Origin: an uncultured Christensenella sp.
GTDB taxonomy: Bacteria > Bacillota > Clostridia > Christensenellales > Borkfalkiaceae
NCBI GenBank assembly: GCA_910585705.1
Contig: CAJUER010000002.1
Location: forward strand, 62,001-126,000
Length of the DNA: 64,000 nucleotides
Direction of reading: 5' to 3'
The notes under the pieces are model-generated. The model did not search any database, was not told the origin of the DNA, and saw only the letters and a program-made list of their open reading frames with translations. This document shows positions 15,568-23,708 of the stretch, piece by piece. The translations under genes were made by a program, and so were the position numbers. Positions within the stretch are counted from its first letter, which is position 1. Every line of letters begins with the position of its first letter.

Positions 15568-16665
15568 TTACTTCCTGCCCAGTTTACAATTGTCGGAAGG
15601 CAGGTTGTTGAGTATACCCGTATCGAGCACGCGCTTTTTACCGCAGTTTTTATAGTCCTCCTCAGCCTGAACTATCACCGCCTGCAATACGGGATAAAAG
15701 TTTTTGAACCCGCTGGACAAAAGATAGTAGGAAAGCGAACCGGGCACAGTGTTGACTTCGCTTAAAATTATTTCGTCACCGTGAAGTATGTAGTCGAAGC
15801 GCACTATACCGCGCATATTCAGCCGCGAATAGACGTACTCCGTAATTTGTTTGACCGCGTCCGCCGTCTGCGTGGGAATATCGGCAGGCAAAACGGACTT
15901 TCCGCCGCCCGCATATTTGTCTTCATAGCTTAAAATGTCGTGCGCGGTCACCGCCTCTTCGCACTCGCTTGTTATAATCTTACCTGCGGAATAGTATGCC
16001 GCGCAGTTTATTTCGCGGCGGTTTTCAATGTACTTCTCTACGATTACTCCGTCGTCGTATACAAACGCCGCTTCAAGCGCCGCCGCAAGCTCGTCTTCGT
16101 TATCGGCGCGGGAAATTCCTATGCTCGAACCCAGCTTTGCCGGCTTGACGATAAGAGGATAGCCAAGCTCTTCCGCCTTGCTTTTTTCCTCCGCAGAGCG
16201 CAGGTACGCATAGGGCGCAACGTTTACGCCGAGCGAGCCGAGCACGATCTTCGTAAAATACTTATCGATAAACGCCGCGCTTTCAAACATTCCCGCGCCC
16301 GCCAGAGGGATATTGTTGAGCGCGAAAAGCCCGCACACTCCGCCACCCTCGCCCCAGCCGCCGTGACAGCAATTCAGCGCGACGTCAACGGATACGAATT
16401 TTTTGAATTTGCCGTTCTTTTTAAGAACGCATATTCCGCCGCAGACGACCGCCGCGCGCGCAAAATTTTTATATCCGCCGTCCTTGAAGTTGTTTATGTC
16501 CGCAAGCCCCTCGCCCGTGTACATAATTCCGTTCTGCGCTATGTACAGCGGAACGACGCCGTCGCCTCCGCTTTTGAGTACGTTTGCCGCCATAGTGCCC
16601 GTAATAACCGAAATTTCGTTTTCGTTGGATATTCCGCCGAAAACCACCGCAATTGTTCTGTTCAT
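15568..16665 (-). CDS. ddl: D-alanine--D-alanine ligase
   Basis: 365 aa ATP-grasp enzyme making D-Ala-D-Ala for peptidoglycan. N-terminus MNRTIAVVFGGISNENEIS (the GG-S-E-x-x-S motif), then GSSIGI in the ATP-binding loop, and EVNTVPG at the metal-binding end. The ATG at 16665 is preferred since GGAGG lies 11 nt upstream; the earlier in-frame GTG overlaps that site. Last gene of the tsaE-tsaB-rimI-hydrolase-murF-ddl run, directly after murF, its partner in the pathway. Confidence 0.94.
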   Translation of the reverse strand: MNRTIAVVFGGISNENEISVITGTMAANVLKSGGDGVVPLYIAQNGIMYTGEGLADINNFKDGGYKNFARAAVVCGGICVLKKNGKFKKFVSVDVALNCCHGGWGEGGGVCGLFALNNIPLAGAGMFESAAFIDKYFTKIVLGSLGVNVAPYAYLRSAEEKSKAEELGYPLIVKPAKLGSSIGISRADNEDELAAALEAAFVYDDGVIVEKYIENRREINCAAYYSAGKIITSECEEAVTAHDILSYEDKYAGGGKSVLPADIPTQTADAVKQITEYVYSRLNMRGIVRFDYILHGDEIILSEVNTVPGSLSYYLLSSGFKNFYPVLQAVIVQAEEDYKNCGKKRVLDTGILNNLPSDNCKLGRK

Positions 16666-16744
16666 AAAAAAATTCACCTCCGCTTTGTTTTTCGGCTTTG
16701 GTGAATTTCTTTTTTTATCATTTGTCCGTTCTGCGACGAATTTA

Positions 16745-18343
16745 TCAAACCACGTCGGGCAGGTCGTTGAGGAACAGCACCGTATCGCCGTCGCGCAATA
16801 TCTTTTTAAGCTCCTCCTGTGCCGCCGCGAGCGTGGGCTTTATCATTATTCTTTGCTCGTCTCCGCCGCCCTCCGTATATCCGCGTTTGACGGGAAGCAC
16901 AAGCGTTTCTCCGACAAGGATAACGAAGTCAAGCCCCGCAAGGCTTTTGCCGAGCGTAAAGTTTTCCTCTTCTTCGAGGACGCCCAGCTCTACAAGTCCG
17001 GGCGTTACCACGATTTTTCTGCCGCCGAACAACTTCAACGCTTCGATTGCGGCGCGCGCCCCCTTCACGTTGGAATTATAACCGTCGTCGAGAATATTCA
17101 CTCCGCCCGACTTTATAAGCTGTAACCTATGCTCTATATAACCTATTTCGGGAACGGCTTCGGCAATTTCGTCAAGCCCCATACCTACGGCATACGCCGC
17201 CTCCGCCGCAAGCGCGATATTATAAGCCGAATGCGCGCCCAGAAGTTTGGTTTTGACGCGGCGGCTTTGACCGTCGAACATCAGGGTGAACTGCGTGCCG
17301 TCCTCAAAACACTCCACGTCGGAAACACAGCCGCAACGCACCTTTTCACAGGCATAGTCCGCAAACAAATCGAAGCAGTCGTCTGCTATCACCGCCCTGT
17401 CCTTTGTCGCTTCGAGGATTTCGCCTTTGGCTTTCACCACGTTGGAAAACGTGCCGAACGTTTCCAAATGCTGACCGCATATGCCCGTTATAAGCGATAC
17501 GTCGGGCGGACAAATTTCGCAAAGCTCTGCAATATCGCCGACGTGCCGCGCGCCCATTTCGGCAATGAAAACGTCGTAATCTTCAAGCTGTGCATTGTTG
17601 ACCGCAAGCGCGATTCCTATCGGGGTATTGTGCGAGCGCGGCGTCGTAAGGGTGCGGAATTTGCGTGAAAGTATTTCGTTTAAAATAAACTTTGTGCTGG
17701 TCTTTCCGTAGCTGCCTGTGACGGCGATTATCTTTATATCGGAATTTTTTAATTTTGCTTTCGCGCGCTTTACGAACTTTGCGTTATGCGGAACCTCGTA
17801 TATTTTCGCTAAGACGTTGGCAAACGCCATAAGCGGAAAAATAGCGAGCGGCATAAGCGTTACGGGCAGGTATCTCAGATAAGAGAATATAGCGTTGCCC
17901 CAGACCTCGTCCGCAAAATTCAAAAACGTTACCGCCAAATAGGAAAAGAGAGCAAAAACCAAAAACAGAACTGCGTAAAGTCTGTTCAGGCGCGGCGTGT
18001 GCGTGACCTCGCTTCTGAGCGCGATTTTACCGTCGGAAATGCAGTAGACCGTGAGCAGAATCACGACGAAAATCATTCCGACGATTGCCGCCCATTCGCC
18101 CGCAAACGAAAAGCACAGCGACGAAGCCGCGTAGGCAACCGAACAGGCAAGGCACAACAGCAAAAGCCTTTGCATTGCCATATTGCCCTTCTTTTTCACC
18201 CATTTGAAAAATTTTGCACCCGAATAGCCTGCGGACTGCAACACTCCCATAGGCTTATACGCGGCAAGAGAAAGCATAACCGCAAGCGTAACCGCTACGG
18301 CAATGCACTCTACCGTTTTCGGAACAGAAACGAAAATAAACAT
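16745..18343 (-). CDS. murF: MurF-type Mur ligase with membrane-embedded N-terminus
   Basis: 532 aa. The central Mur ligase domain has the P-loop GSYGKTSTK and downstream EMGARHVGDI; the C-terminal domain has HRLQ, DDGYNSN and a final TVLFLNDLPD typical of MurF, which adds D-Ala-D-Ala to UDP-MurNAc-tripeptide. The usual soluble N-terminal UDP-binding domain is replaced by about 200 residues with around five hydrophobic segments. This would tether the enzyme to the membrane. Adjacent to ddl, which supplies its dipeptide. A related ligase acting on a different acceptor cannot be excluded. Confidence 0.82.
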   Translation of the reverse strand: MFIFVSVPKTVECIAVAVTLAVMLSLAAYKPMGVLQSAGYSGAKFFKWVKKKGNMAMQRLLLLCLACSVAYAASSLCFSFAGEWAAIVGMIFVVILLTVYCISDGKIALRSEVTHTPRLNRLYAVLFLVFALFSYLAVTFLNFADEVWGNAIFSYLRYLPVTLMPLAIFPLMAFANVLAKIYEVPHNAKFVKRAKAKLKNSDIKIIAVTGSYGKTSTKFILNEILSRKFRTLTTPRSHNTPIGIALAVNNAQLEDYDVFIAEMGARHVGDIAELCEICPPDVSLITGICGQHLETFGTFSNVVKAKGEILEATKDRAVIADDCFDLFADYACEKVRCGCVSDVECFEDGTQFTLMFDGQSRRVKTKLLGAHSAYNIALAAEAAYAVGMGLDEIAEAVPEIGYIEHRLQLIKSGGVNILDDGYNSNVKGARAAIEALKLFGGRKIVVTPGLVELGVLEEEENFTLGKSLAGLDFVILVGETLVLPVKRGYTEGGGDEQRIMIKPTLAAAQEELKKILRDGDTVLFLNDLPDVV

Positions 18344-18353
18344 AAAATTACCG

Positions 18354-19016
18354 TTAAATTAAAAAGTCATGTAAAAGTTTGTTGAATGCGTCGGGATGTT
18401 CGGAAAAACAGAAGTGTCCTCCGTCCGTAATTTCCAGCCGACTGCCGTCGATGAGCGAATTGAAGATTTTGCCCTCTTCTCCGGCGGGAGTGGTTACATC
18501 GTCCCTGCCGTAAATGAGAAGCGTTTCATTCTTTATAGCCGTTGCGTAATCTTTCAAATCTTCGTTGACAATCTTTTTATAGCTTTCGCGCATTACGGGG
18601 GACAAAGTTTTGTACTCCCTGCTGCCGAAGTGCTTTTCCGCAAACGCGGGGAAAAGCTTTTTGACCGCGCGGTAAGCCTTTACCCTGCGGATATACTTTT
18701 TCGAACGGGGCTTCACTATGCCCGCGCCGCCCGTCAGCACAAGTTTATCCGCCGCGCACGGGTCGCCGCTTAAATACTTTACCGCCACCCTCGCGCCGAA
18801 CGAATGTGCTATTATGTGAGGTTTTTCAAGCTCTGCCGAGCGTATAAATTCGTCGAGCCATATGCAATAGTCTCCGACGGAATAAGGCGCGTCGAGCCGT
18901 GCGCTTGCTCCGAACCCGAAAATATCGGGCGCAGTTACCCTGAAATACTTTGAAAGAAATTTTATCTGATAGTAAAAGCTTTCCTTAGAGGAAAGGTAAC
19001 CGTGCAGTAAAAGCAC
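18354..19016 (-). CDS. Alpha/beta hydrolase-fold protein
   Basis: 220 aa from the first canonical start (GTG, 19016). Features: LLLHGYLSS oxyanion region, nucleophile elbow AHSFGAR (Ser), acid in YGRDDVTT and catalytic His in DGGHFCF. The frame is open upstream to 19070 and encodes ILIDGKFISVIREGEGKD, the N-terminal beta strands expected of this fold, so the GTG start would truncate it. An ATT codon at 19070, with GGGAG seven bases upstream, may be the true start. Substrate unknown. Downstream of rimI and 11 nt before murF. Confidence 0.85.
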   Translation of the reverse strand: MLLLHGYLSSKESFYYQIKFLSKYFRVTAPDIFGFGASARLDAPYSVGDYCIWLDEFIRSAELEKPHIIAHSFGARVAVKYLSGDPCAADKLVLTGGAGIVKPRSKKYIRRVKAYRAVKKLFPAFAEKHFGSREYKTLSPVMRESYKKIVNEDLKDYATAIKNETLLIYGRDDVTTPAGEEGKIFNSLIDGSRLEITDGGHFCFSEHPDAFNKLLHDFLI

Positions 19017-19071
19017 GTCTTTACCCTCGCCCTCGCGGATTACGGATATAAATTTACCGTCGATTAAAATT

Positions 19072-19506
19072 TTACAGCTCCCTGACCATCACAAGACAGT
19101 CCTCGCCGTCGGGATAATAACGCGTGCGCGCATATACGCCTTTGAAGCCGTTTTTGAGGTAAATACTCATAGCCGCCGCGTTAGAAACGCGGACTTCGAG
19201 AAAGACCTTTTTCACTCCCGACTTTTCCGCCGCATCGCAAAGCGCATTGAGAACGGACGTGCCCACGCCGCTATTCCTGTACGGCTCGGTCACGGCGATA
19301 TTCGCTATGTCCGCACTGTCTGCGGCAACGGTCATTCCGCCGTAGCCTGCGATTTCGCCGTCGTCTTCGGCAAGCAGCCCCGTGAAATTTTCCGTTTCGA
19401 AGCTTGAAGCCAGCATGCGGAAACTCCATGCCTCTGCGGGGAAACATTCCTTTTCTATTTCGGAAATACGGAGAATATCCTCATACTTCCATGCCCGTAT
19501 CAGCAT
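19072..19506 (-). CDS. rimI: Ribosomal protein alanine N-acetyltransferase
   Basis: 144 aa GNAT. Acetyl-CoA site YRNSGVGTSVL (the R/Q-x-x-G-x-G/A loop), then LEVRVSNAAAMSIYLKNGF and the C-terminal RYYPDGEDCLVM, all typical of RimI, which acetylates the N-terminus of S18. Overlaps tsaB by seven bases; rimI beside tsaB is a common arrangement in Firmicutes. Confidence 0.93.
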   Translation of the reverse strand: MLIRAWKYEDILRISEIEKECFPAEAWSFRMLASSFETENFTGLLAEDDGEIAGYGGMTVAADSADIANIAVTEPYRNSGVGTSVLNALCDAAEKSGVKKVFLEVRVSNAAAMSIYLKNGFKGVYARTRYYPDGEDCLVMVREL

Positions 19507-20102
19507 TTCCTTCCCTCCTCCGCCTGCGACTTCCTGACGTACAGTGCGTGCATCCGACCCGAAGGTTTGCGCGTATTTTTTTTCACCGCGCTTTCAAGGC
19601 ACTTCCCCGCGTCCAACTTTTTATAGTTTTCAAAGGGCAGGTCCTCGAACCCGTACAGAGGAAGATTTAAAGCGCCGACTTCGCTTTCGCTCATATATGA
19701 GGGGGGCAGCGTAACTTCACCGCCGCAAAAACCGCATACATAATAATGCGCGTGCGCCGCGTCAATGACGACGCAAAAATTTTCGTTTGACACATTATAT
19801 GCAATAAGCTCGAACGAGGTGATTGGAAGCAGTGGCTTGTCCGCGCCGAGCGCAAAACCCTTTGCCGTAGCTATGCCTATTCTTATGCCCGTAAACGAGC
19901 CGGGCCCCGTCACGGCCGCGAAAAAATCGCACTCTTCGGGTTTTAAATTTATTTGCTTCATCGCCCTGTCCGCTTCGACCATAATCAACTGCGAGTGCTT
20001 CATTGCGCACTCTCCGAGATGAATATAAGCGCGCTCGTCACCCTTTTGCGCAAGCACGGTGAGGTAGCGCGAGGACGTGTCCACCGCAAGGAAATTACTC
20101 AT
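19500..20102 (-). CDS. tsaB: tRNA t6A biosynthesis protein TsaB
   Basis: 200 aa ASKHA-fold protein, scaffold for TsaD in making N6-threonylcarbamoyladenosine at tRNA position 37. Typical features are the opening FLAVDTSSRYLTV, then HSQLIM and the GPGSFTGIRIGIATAKG motif. Slightly short, ending soon after the second subdomain, as common for TsaB. Overlaps tsaE upstream by eight bases and rimI downstream. Confidence 0.95.
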   Translation of the reverse strand: MSNFLAVDTSSRYLTVLAQKGDERAYIHLGECAMKHSQLIMVEADRAMKQINLKPEECDFFAAVTGPGSFTGIRIGIATAKGFALGADKPLLPITSFELIAYNVSNENFCVVIDAAHAHYYVCGFCGGEVTLPPSYMSESEVGALNLPLYGFEDLPFENYKKLDAGKCLESAVKKNTRKPSGRMHALYVRKSQAEEGRKC

Positions 20103-20499
20103 AGTAAATCTCTCTCGTATTATCGGAAATTTTTTTGATTTTTACCTTTTTTACTTTTTCGGGCAGAACGGATTTTATATTTTCCGCCCATTCGACAAGA
20201 CATATGCCGTCCGCGTAAAAATAGTCGCAAAGTCCCAGCGCCTCAGCCTGTTCACCGTTTTTCAAACGGTAACAATCGAAATGATAAAGCCTTCCGCCGT
20301 AGTCGTTCATATACGCATAAGTAGGGGATAAAACTTCGTCGTCTATCCCCAACCCCTTAGCGACGCCTTTACAGAACACGGTTTTTCCCGCGCCCATATC
20401 GCCGTCCAAAATCACCACGTCGCCGCGCTTCAAGCCTTCGGCATAACTTTTTCCGAAGTCAAAAGTTTCTTTCGCTCCGCAGGAAACAAAAACTGCCAT
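20095..20499 (-). CDS. tsaE: tRNA t6A biosynthesis ATPase TsaE
   Basis: 134 aa. P-loop GDMGAGKT at residues 33-40, then LSPTYAYMNDY and LYHFDCYRL (YH-D-YRL motif), diagnostic for TsaE. The start is set at the ATG at 20499; an in-frame TTG at 20508 lies within the -10 box and cannot be in the transcript. First gene of the tsaE-tsaB-rimI-hydrolase-murF-ddl group. There is no ribosome binding site before the ATG, see the leaderless finding. Confidence 0.93.
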   Translation of the reverse strand: MAVFVSCGAKETFDFGKSYAEGLKRGDVVILDGDMGAGKTVFCKGVAKGLGIDDEVLSPTYAYMNDYGGRLYHFDCYRLKNGEQAEALGLCDYFYADGICLVEWAENIKSVLPEKVKKVKIKKISDNTREIYYE

Positions 20500-20507
20500 A
20501 CGTTTCA

Positions 20508-20536
20508 ATTATACTCCGTAAGGCAGTTTTTTGCAA
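20508..20536 (-). promoter_or_regulatory. Promoter of the tsaE operon
   Basis: Minus strand TTGCAA, 17-nt spacer, TATAAT. The -10 ends eight bases before the tsaE ATG, implying a leaderless mRNA. Confidence 0.7.
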
Positions 20537-20551
20537 TTATTTTTATTTAAG

Positions 20552-22123
20552 TTAAGAAAAGTTAAGCGTCGCGGTCAGCCGCCAGTTTGAATGCTCGTTC
20601 CACCATATTCCTAAAGCACCTTTCCCTTTAGTGATTATTTCATAAACAACTACAACGGAAACATTAGATATTGTTTTGCCGGTGTCCGTCGAGATTTCAA
20701 TACGAACAAGATCGTTATTCCCTTTTCCGCTTAAAATATTAGTAGCGTTCCTTTCATACTTAGTACCGTCAGTATATGTTATGCAAACATAATAGGCGCC
20801 GTAACCTATTTTTTTATTACTTATGTTTGTCCCTGCCACACTTCCCGAATAATCGTCGTCGCTTAAAGCTTTGGTATTTGCATTGCCGTTCAACGGTAAA
20901 GAGGCAACGTTTTGCAGAACTTTTAAGGATAACGCAAGCGGATAACCTTTAGGCAATCTGTAACTGCCGTCATTAAGTTTTTCAGCATTTATTATAACCA
21001 ATTTAACCAAATCAAAATTGTCGTGTCTACCCGCGCGGTCGTCTTTGTCCTGCATAGACGGATTATAACCGTTGTCCTGCTTGCAGTTCTGTCTATTCAT
21101 AGAAACTTCATATTCTAATTTCGACCACTGGGCAAATAGCACAATATTCTGCGCTTTGTTCCATGAAGAAAGTCCGCTGCCGCTTCGCGAAGTAATTTGC
21201 TCGCCTCCCTCCGCAGCAGTAAACCAACCGACAAATAAATATCCGTGACGTACCGGAACCGACAGGGTGTATTCGCTTCCGTATTCGATTGCCTGCGAGG
21301 AAGAGTCAATCGTTCCGCCCTGTGCGTTTAGGGTAATATTATAAATATTTGCCTCCCATTTTGCAGTCAGCGTTTTATTTTCGTTCGGCGTAAACGCTTT
21401 ATTATATAAATTGCCGGAAGTATCATACCAACCCAAAAAAGCATATCCGGTACGGTTAATAACAGGCGGAGTAACAGAATCTCCGATATCTACTATAACA
21501 CTTCCCCCATTACCGCCGCCGTTTGCATTATAGATCACGGTATAACCGTAACTTAACGCATAGAAGGTCATATCGCTCAAAATTTTGCCGCTGTATTCTG
21601 CGCCGCCTATCTTACTCGACCACTTTAAAACTGTTTTATTATTGTAGTAAACACCCTCGCCGATTTCGGAAAAATCTTTGCCCTCTTCAACATTTAAAGT
21701 TTTTATAAGAGTCAACCCGTCGTCGGAACGCAATTCGACGGTATGCATTTTTACCTCGAACCCTGCATAAAGATATATTATTTTTTCTTCTGTCGATAAA
21801 TTAAAATTATTTTCATTCAAAACCGAAACTACGGGAATATTTCCGTATTCATCGGCAACCTGCTTACCTCCGCAATTTTTTTCGGTAAACCATCCGCAAA
21901 ACTTTTTTCCGCTGATTTCAAGGTTTTTGGGCAGTTCGGGCAATACCGCTCCATAGTCTAATGTAAATTGTCTGTCCCCCGAGACGGTAGCTCCTTGATA
22001 GTCAAGTATCACGGTAAATTGTTCTACTGCCTCTTTGCTTTCGCCACAGCCTATAAACACTGTGCAAAACAGAGACGAAATTGCTATAAATAAACTCATT
22101 AAAACCGACAATAACTTTTTCAT
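20552..22123 (-). CDS. InlB B-repeat lipoprotein
   Basis: 523 aa. Signal MKKLLSVLMSLFIAISSLF ending at lipobox IGC. It then has three Listeria-Bacteroides (InlB B-type) repeats of about 70 residues, recognisable by GYTVIYNANGG, TGYAFLGWYD, NKTLTAKW and a second YNITLNAQGG...GYLFVGWF...FAQW. The C-terminal ~190 residues are a separate domain with no family that I recognise. Probably a surface adhesin-like protein. Divergent from an XRE regulator whose putative operators overlap this gene's promoter. Confidence 0.85.
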   Translation of the reverse strand: MKKLLSVLMSLFIAISSLFCTVFIGCGESKEAVEQFTVILDYQGATVSGDRQFTLDYGAVLPELPKNLEISGKKFCGWFTEKNCGGKQVADEYGNIPVVSVLNENNFNLSTEEKIIYLYAGFEVKMHTVELRSDDGLTLIKTLNVEEGKDFSEIGEGVYYNNKTVLKWSSKIGGAEYSGKILSDMTFYALSYGYTVIYNANGGGNGGSVIVDIGDSVTPPVINRTGYAFLGWYDTSGNLYNKAFTPNENKTLTAKWEANIYNITLNAQGGTIDSSSQAIEYGSEYTLSVPVRHGYLFVGWFTAAEGGEQITSRSGSGLSSWNKAQNIVLFAQWSKLEYEVSMNRQNCKQDNGYNPSMQDKDDRAGRHDNFDLVKLVIINAEKLNDGSYRLPKGYPLALSLKVLQNVASLPLNGNANTKALSDDDYSGSVAGTNISNKKIGYGAYYVCITYTDGTKYERNATNILSGKGNNDLVRIEISTDTGKTISNVSVVVVYEIITKGKGALGIWWNEHSNWRLTATLNFS

Positions 22124-22148
22124 TAAATTCTCCTCTTTGCGTGTTTAG

Positions 22149-22210
22149 TATCTAATTAGGTATTAAACATTATAAGTTATCTGATTAGGTTTGTCAAGTA
22201 TCTAAAAAGA
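22149..22210. promoter_or_regulatory. Promoter of the InlB-repeat lipoprotein with overlapping operator repeats
   Basis: Minus-strand promoter: TTGACA (22192-22197), 17-nt spacer, TATAAT (22169-22174). Two copies of TATCTRATTAGGT (22149-22161 and 22178-22190) lie downstream of the -10 and inside the spacer, with a third partial copy, TATCTAAAAAG, at 22199. Such placement fits a repressor competing with RNA polymerase. The XRE gene at 22244 is the natural candidate. Confidence 0.7.
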
Positions 22211-22243
22211 AATATATGTTAATATTATAAGCGAGAGGAAATA

Positions 22244-22579
22244 ATGTTTACTGAAATATTCAACGATTTGCTTGACGAAAACAATTTGAACCGCAAACAG
22301 TTTGCGGAAAAAAGCGGAATCCCTTACACAACCGTTATCGGCTGGACAAAATTAAATAGACTCCCCGACTATACTGCGCTTATAAAAATCGCGGACTTTT
22401 TCGGCTGTTCGGTTGATTTCTTGGTAAACAGGCAAAACGAATATGACCCACGTCCTTCTAATATATCGTTGTCCGAACAGTCTTTATTGAAAAATTTCAG
22501 AAAACTTAATTCGGAAAACAGAGAACTTTTGTGCAAGCTATCAAAAAATCTTGTAAAATGCCAAAAGAACGGCAACTGA
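22244..22579 (+). CDS. XRE-family transcriptional regulator
   Basis: 111 aa. Residues 7-60 are a Cro/C1-type helix-turn-helix (NRKQFAEKSGIPYTTVIGWT, then LPDYTALIKIADFFGCSVDFL). The C-terminal half is short and helical, with no recognised ligand domain. AGAGGA precedes the ATG. Divergent from the InlB-repeat lipoprotein; the intergenic repeats look like its binding sites, so a dedicated repressor is likely. Confidence 0.92.
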   Translation: MFTEIFNDLLDENNLNRKQFAEKSGIPYTTVIGWTKLNRLPDYTALIKIADFFGCSVDFLVNRQNEYDPRPSNISLSEQSLLKNFRKLNSENRELLCKLSKNLVKCQKNGN

Positions 22580-22609
22580 TTTTTACCTGAAACTTTAACA
22601 ATATTAAAA

Positions 22610-22643
22610 GGCGCACGGATAAATCCGTGCGCCTGCGTTTTTT
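22610..22643. terminator. Terminator shared by the XRE gene and ribU
   Basis: GGCGCACGGAT/ATCCGTGCGCC hairpin followed by TGCGTTTTTT on the plus strand; the minus side continues into CTTTTAATATT. Confidence 0.85.
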
Positions 22644-22652
22644 ATAAAGCAA

Positions 22653-23390
22653 TTACTCTTTGCGTTTTTTGCGTTTTTCAAACTTCTCGCTCGTAAGTTT
22701 TATAAGCCTTGACAGCGGCTTGTACAAAATAAGCACGGCGGCGGTAAGCATAACCGTTTTTACGAGATTGAACAAAACCGCCCAATACCATACGTCGAGA
22801 TAGAACTTCATTCCCGCGCCCCACGACGAACCCGAATACAAGTTGAGATAAAACGGGAAGGTTAAAAGATAATTGACGGGTACCGACCATACCACCTGAC
22901 ATACGCACGCCGTTACAAGCGAAATAAGCACGATTTTAATTCCCTTGTGCTTTTTATAAACAACTGACGGTATAAGAAGGAACGGAAGCATAATAAGTAT
23001 GTTCGCAAGCTCCCCCACGCCTACCGTCTGCGTAAAACAGAGCGCGTAGATGAGTTCTTTTACGACGCTGACCGTCACACCTGCAACGGGACCGAGCGCA
23101 AGCCCCGCAATAAGCGCGAACACGCCCGAAAAGTCGATTTTAAGAAACGGGACTGCGGGTATAATGTAAAATTCGAACCAGGGCAGGCGGAATATAAACG
23201 ACAGCGCGGTAAAGACCGCTATGTACGAAATGCGCGTCGCGGTAAAATAATTTGCGAAAAATTCTTTCGCGCCGCGCTTTTTTACGCCCTCCGAATCCGT
23301 TTGCGCGCCGTTTTCAACGACCGTGTTCAGAATTTCCGCACCGCTTTCCGACTGTGCGTCGGACGGCACGGCAGTTTGATTTTCCTGCAT
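22653..23390 (-). CDS. ribU: Riboflavin ECF transporter S component RibU
   Basis: 245 aa. After an unusually long, polar and acidic N-terminal extension of about 45 residues come six hydrophobic helices, including RISYIAVFTALSFIFRLPWF and PFLKIDFSGVFALIAGLALGP, which match RibU. The tail is highly basic. An FMN riboswitch in the leader confirms that flavin levels control it. The EcfA/A'/T energising module is elsewhere. Confidence 0.93.
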   Translation of the reverse strand: MQENQTAVPSDAQSESGAEILNTVVENGAQTDSEGVKKRGAKEFFANYFTATRISYIAVFTALSFIFRLPWFEFYIIPAVPFLKIDFSGVFALIAGLALGPVAGVTVSVVKELIYALCFTQTVGVGELANILIMLPFLLIPSVVYKKHKGIKIVLISLVTACVCQVVWSVPVNYLLTFPFYLNLYSGSSWGAGMKFYLDVWYWAVLFNLVKTVMLTAAVLILYKPLSRLIKLTSEKFEKRKKRKE

Positions 23391-23431
23391 AAAAATACCT
23401 CTTAAAATTTTATTTTTAAAGTATTCTTTGC

Positions 23432-23459
23432 AAAAAAACGCTCCGAAAAATTCGGAGCG
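23432..23459 (-). terminator. Riboswitch-controlled terminator ahead of ribU
   Basis: CGCTCCGAA/TTCGGAGCG hairpin followed on the minus strand by TTTTTTT, between the FMN aptamer and the start codon. Premature termination when FMN is bound is the expected mechanism. Confidence 0.85.
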
Positions 23460-23486
23460 AAATAAAACGATTTTTCACCGCTTTGA

Positions 23487-23640
23487 AATTCTTTTATCAT
23501 CCGGACTGTAACCGTAGGTACGGGAATTTCACCCGTTCGGGGTCGCATAACGCCGCACAAAAATACGCGTCGGCTTCAAGCAACCTTCGTGGACTTTAAC
23601 CACCAGTGGGGAATTTCACCCCGCCCCAAAGAATAGCTTT
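23487..23640 (-). ncRNA. FMN riboswitch (RFN element)
   Basis: Minus strand carries conserved blocks in order: TTTGGGGCGGGGTGAAATTC, the CACTGGTGG stretch, AGTCCACGAA, GGGTGAAATTCCCGTACC, TACGGTTACAGTCCGGATGA and closing AAAGAAT pairing. All six-helix junction segments are present. It lies between a strong promoter and ribU, with a terminator hairpin downstream. Confidence 0.96.
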
Positions 23641-23653
23641 AAATTGTAGTTTC

Positions 23654-23682
23654 ATTATATAGCGTAATTTTGCGTATGTCAA
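23654..23682 (-). promoter_or_regulatory. Promoter of the FMN riboswitch-ribU transcript
   Basis: Minus strand TTGACA, 17-nt spacer, TATAAT, immediately before the aptamer. Confidence 0.85.
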
Positions 23683-23708
23683 GTATTTGCAAGCTGACGT
23701 TTATTAAC

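Noticed and set aside
20500..20508. TTG start adding three residues to TsaE
   Set aside because: It coincides with the -10 hexamer; the ATG at 20499 is the first codon that can be transcribed.
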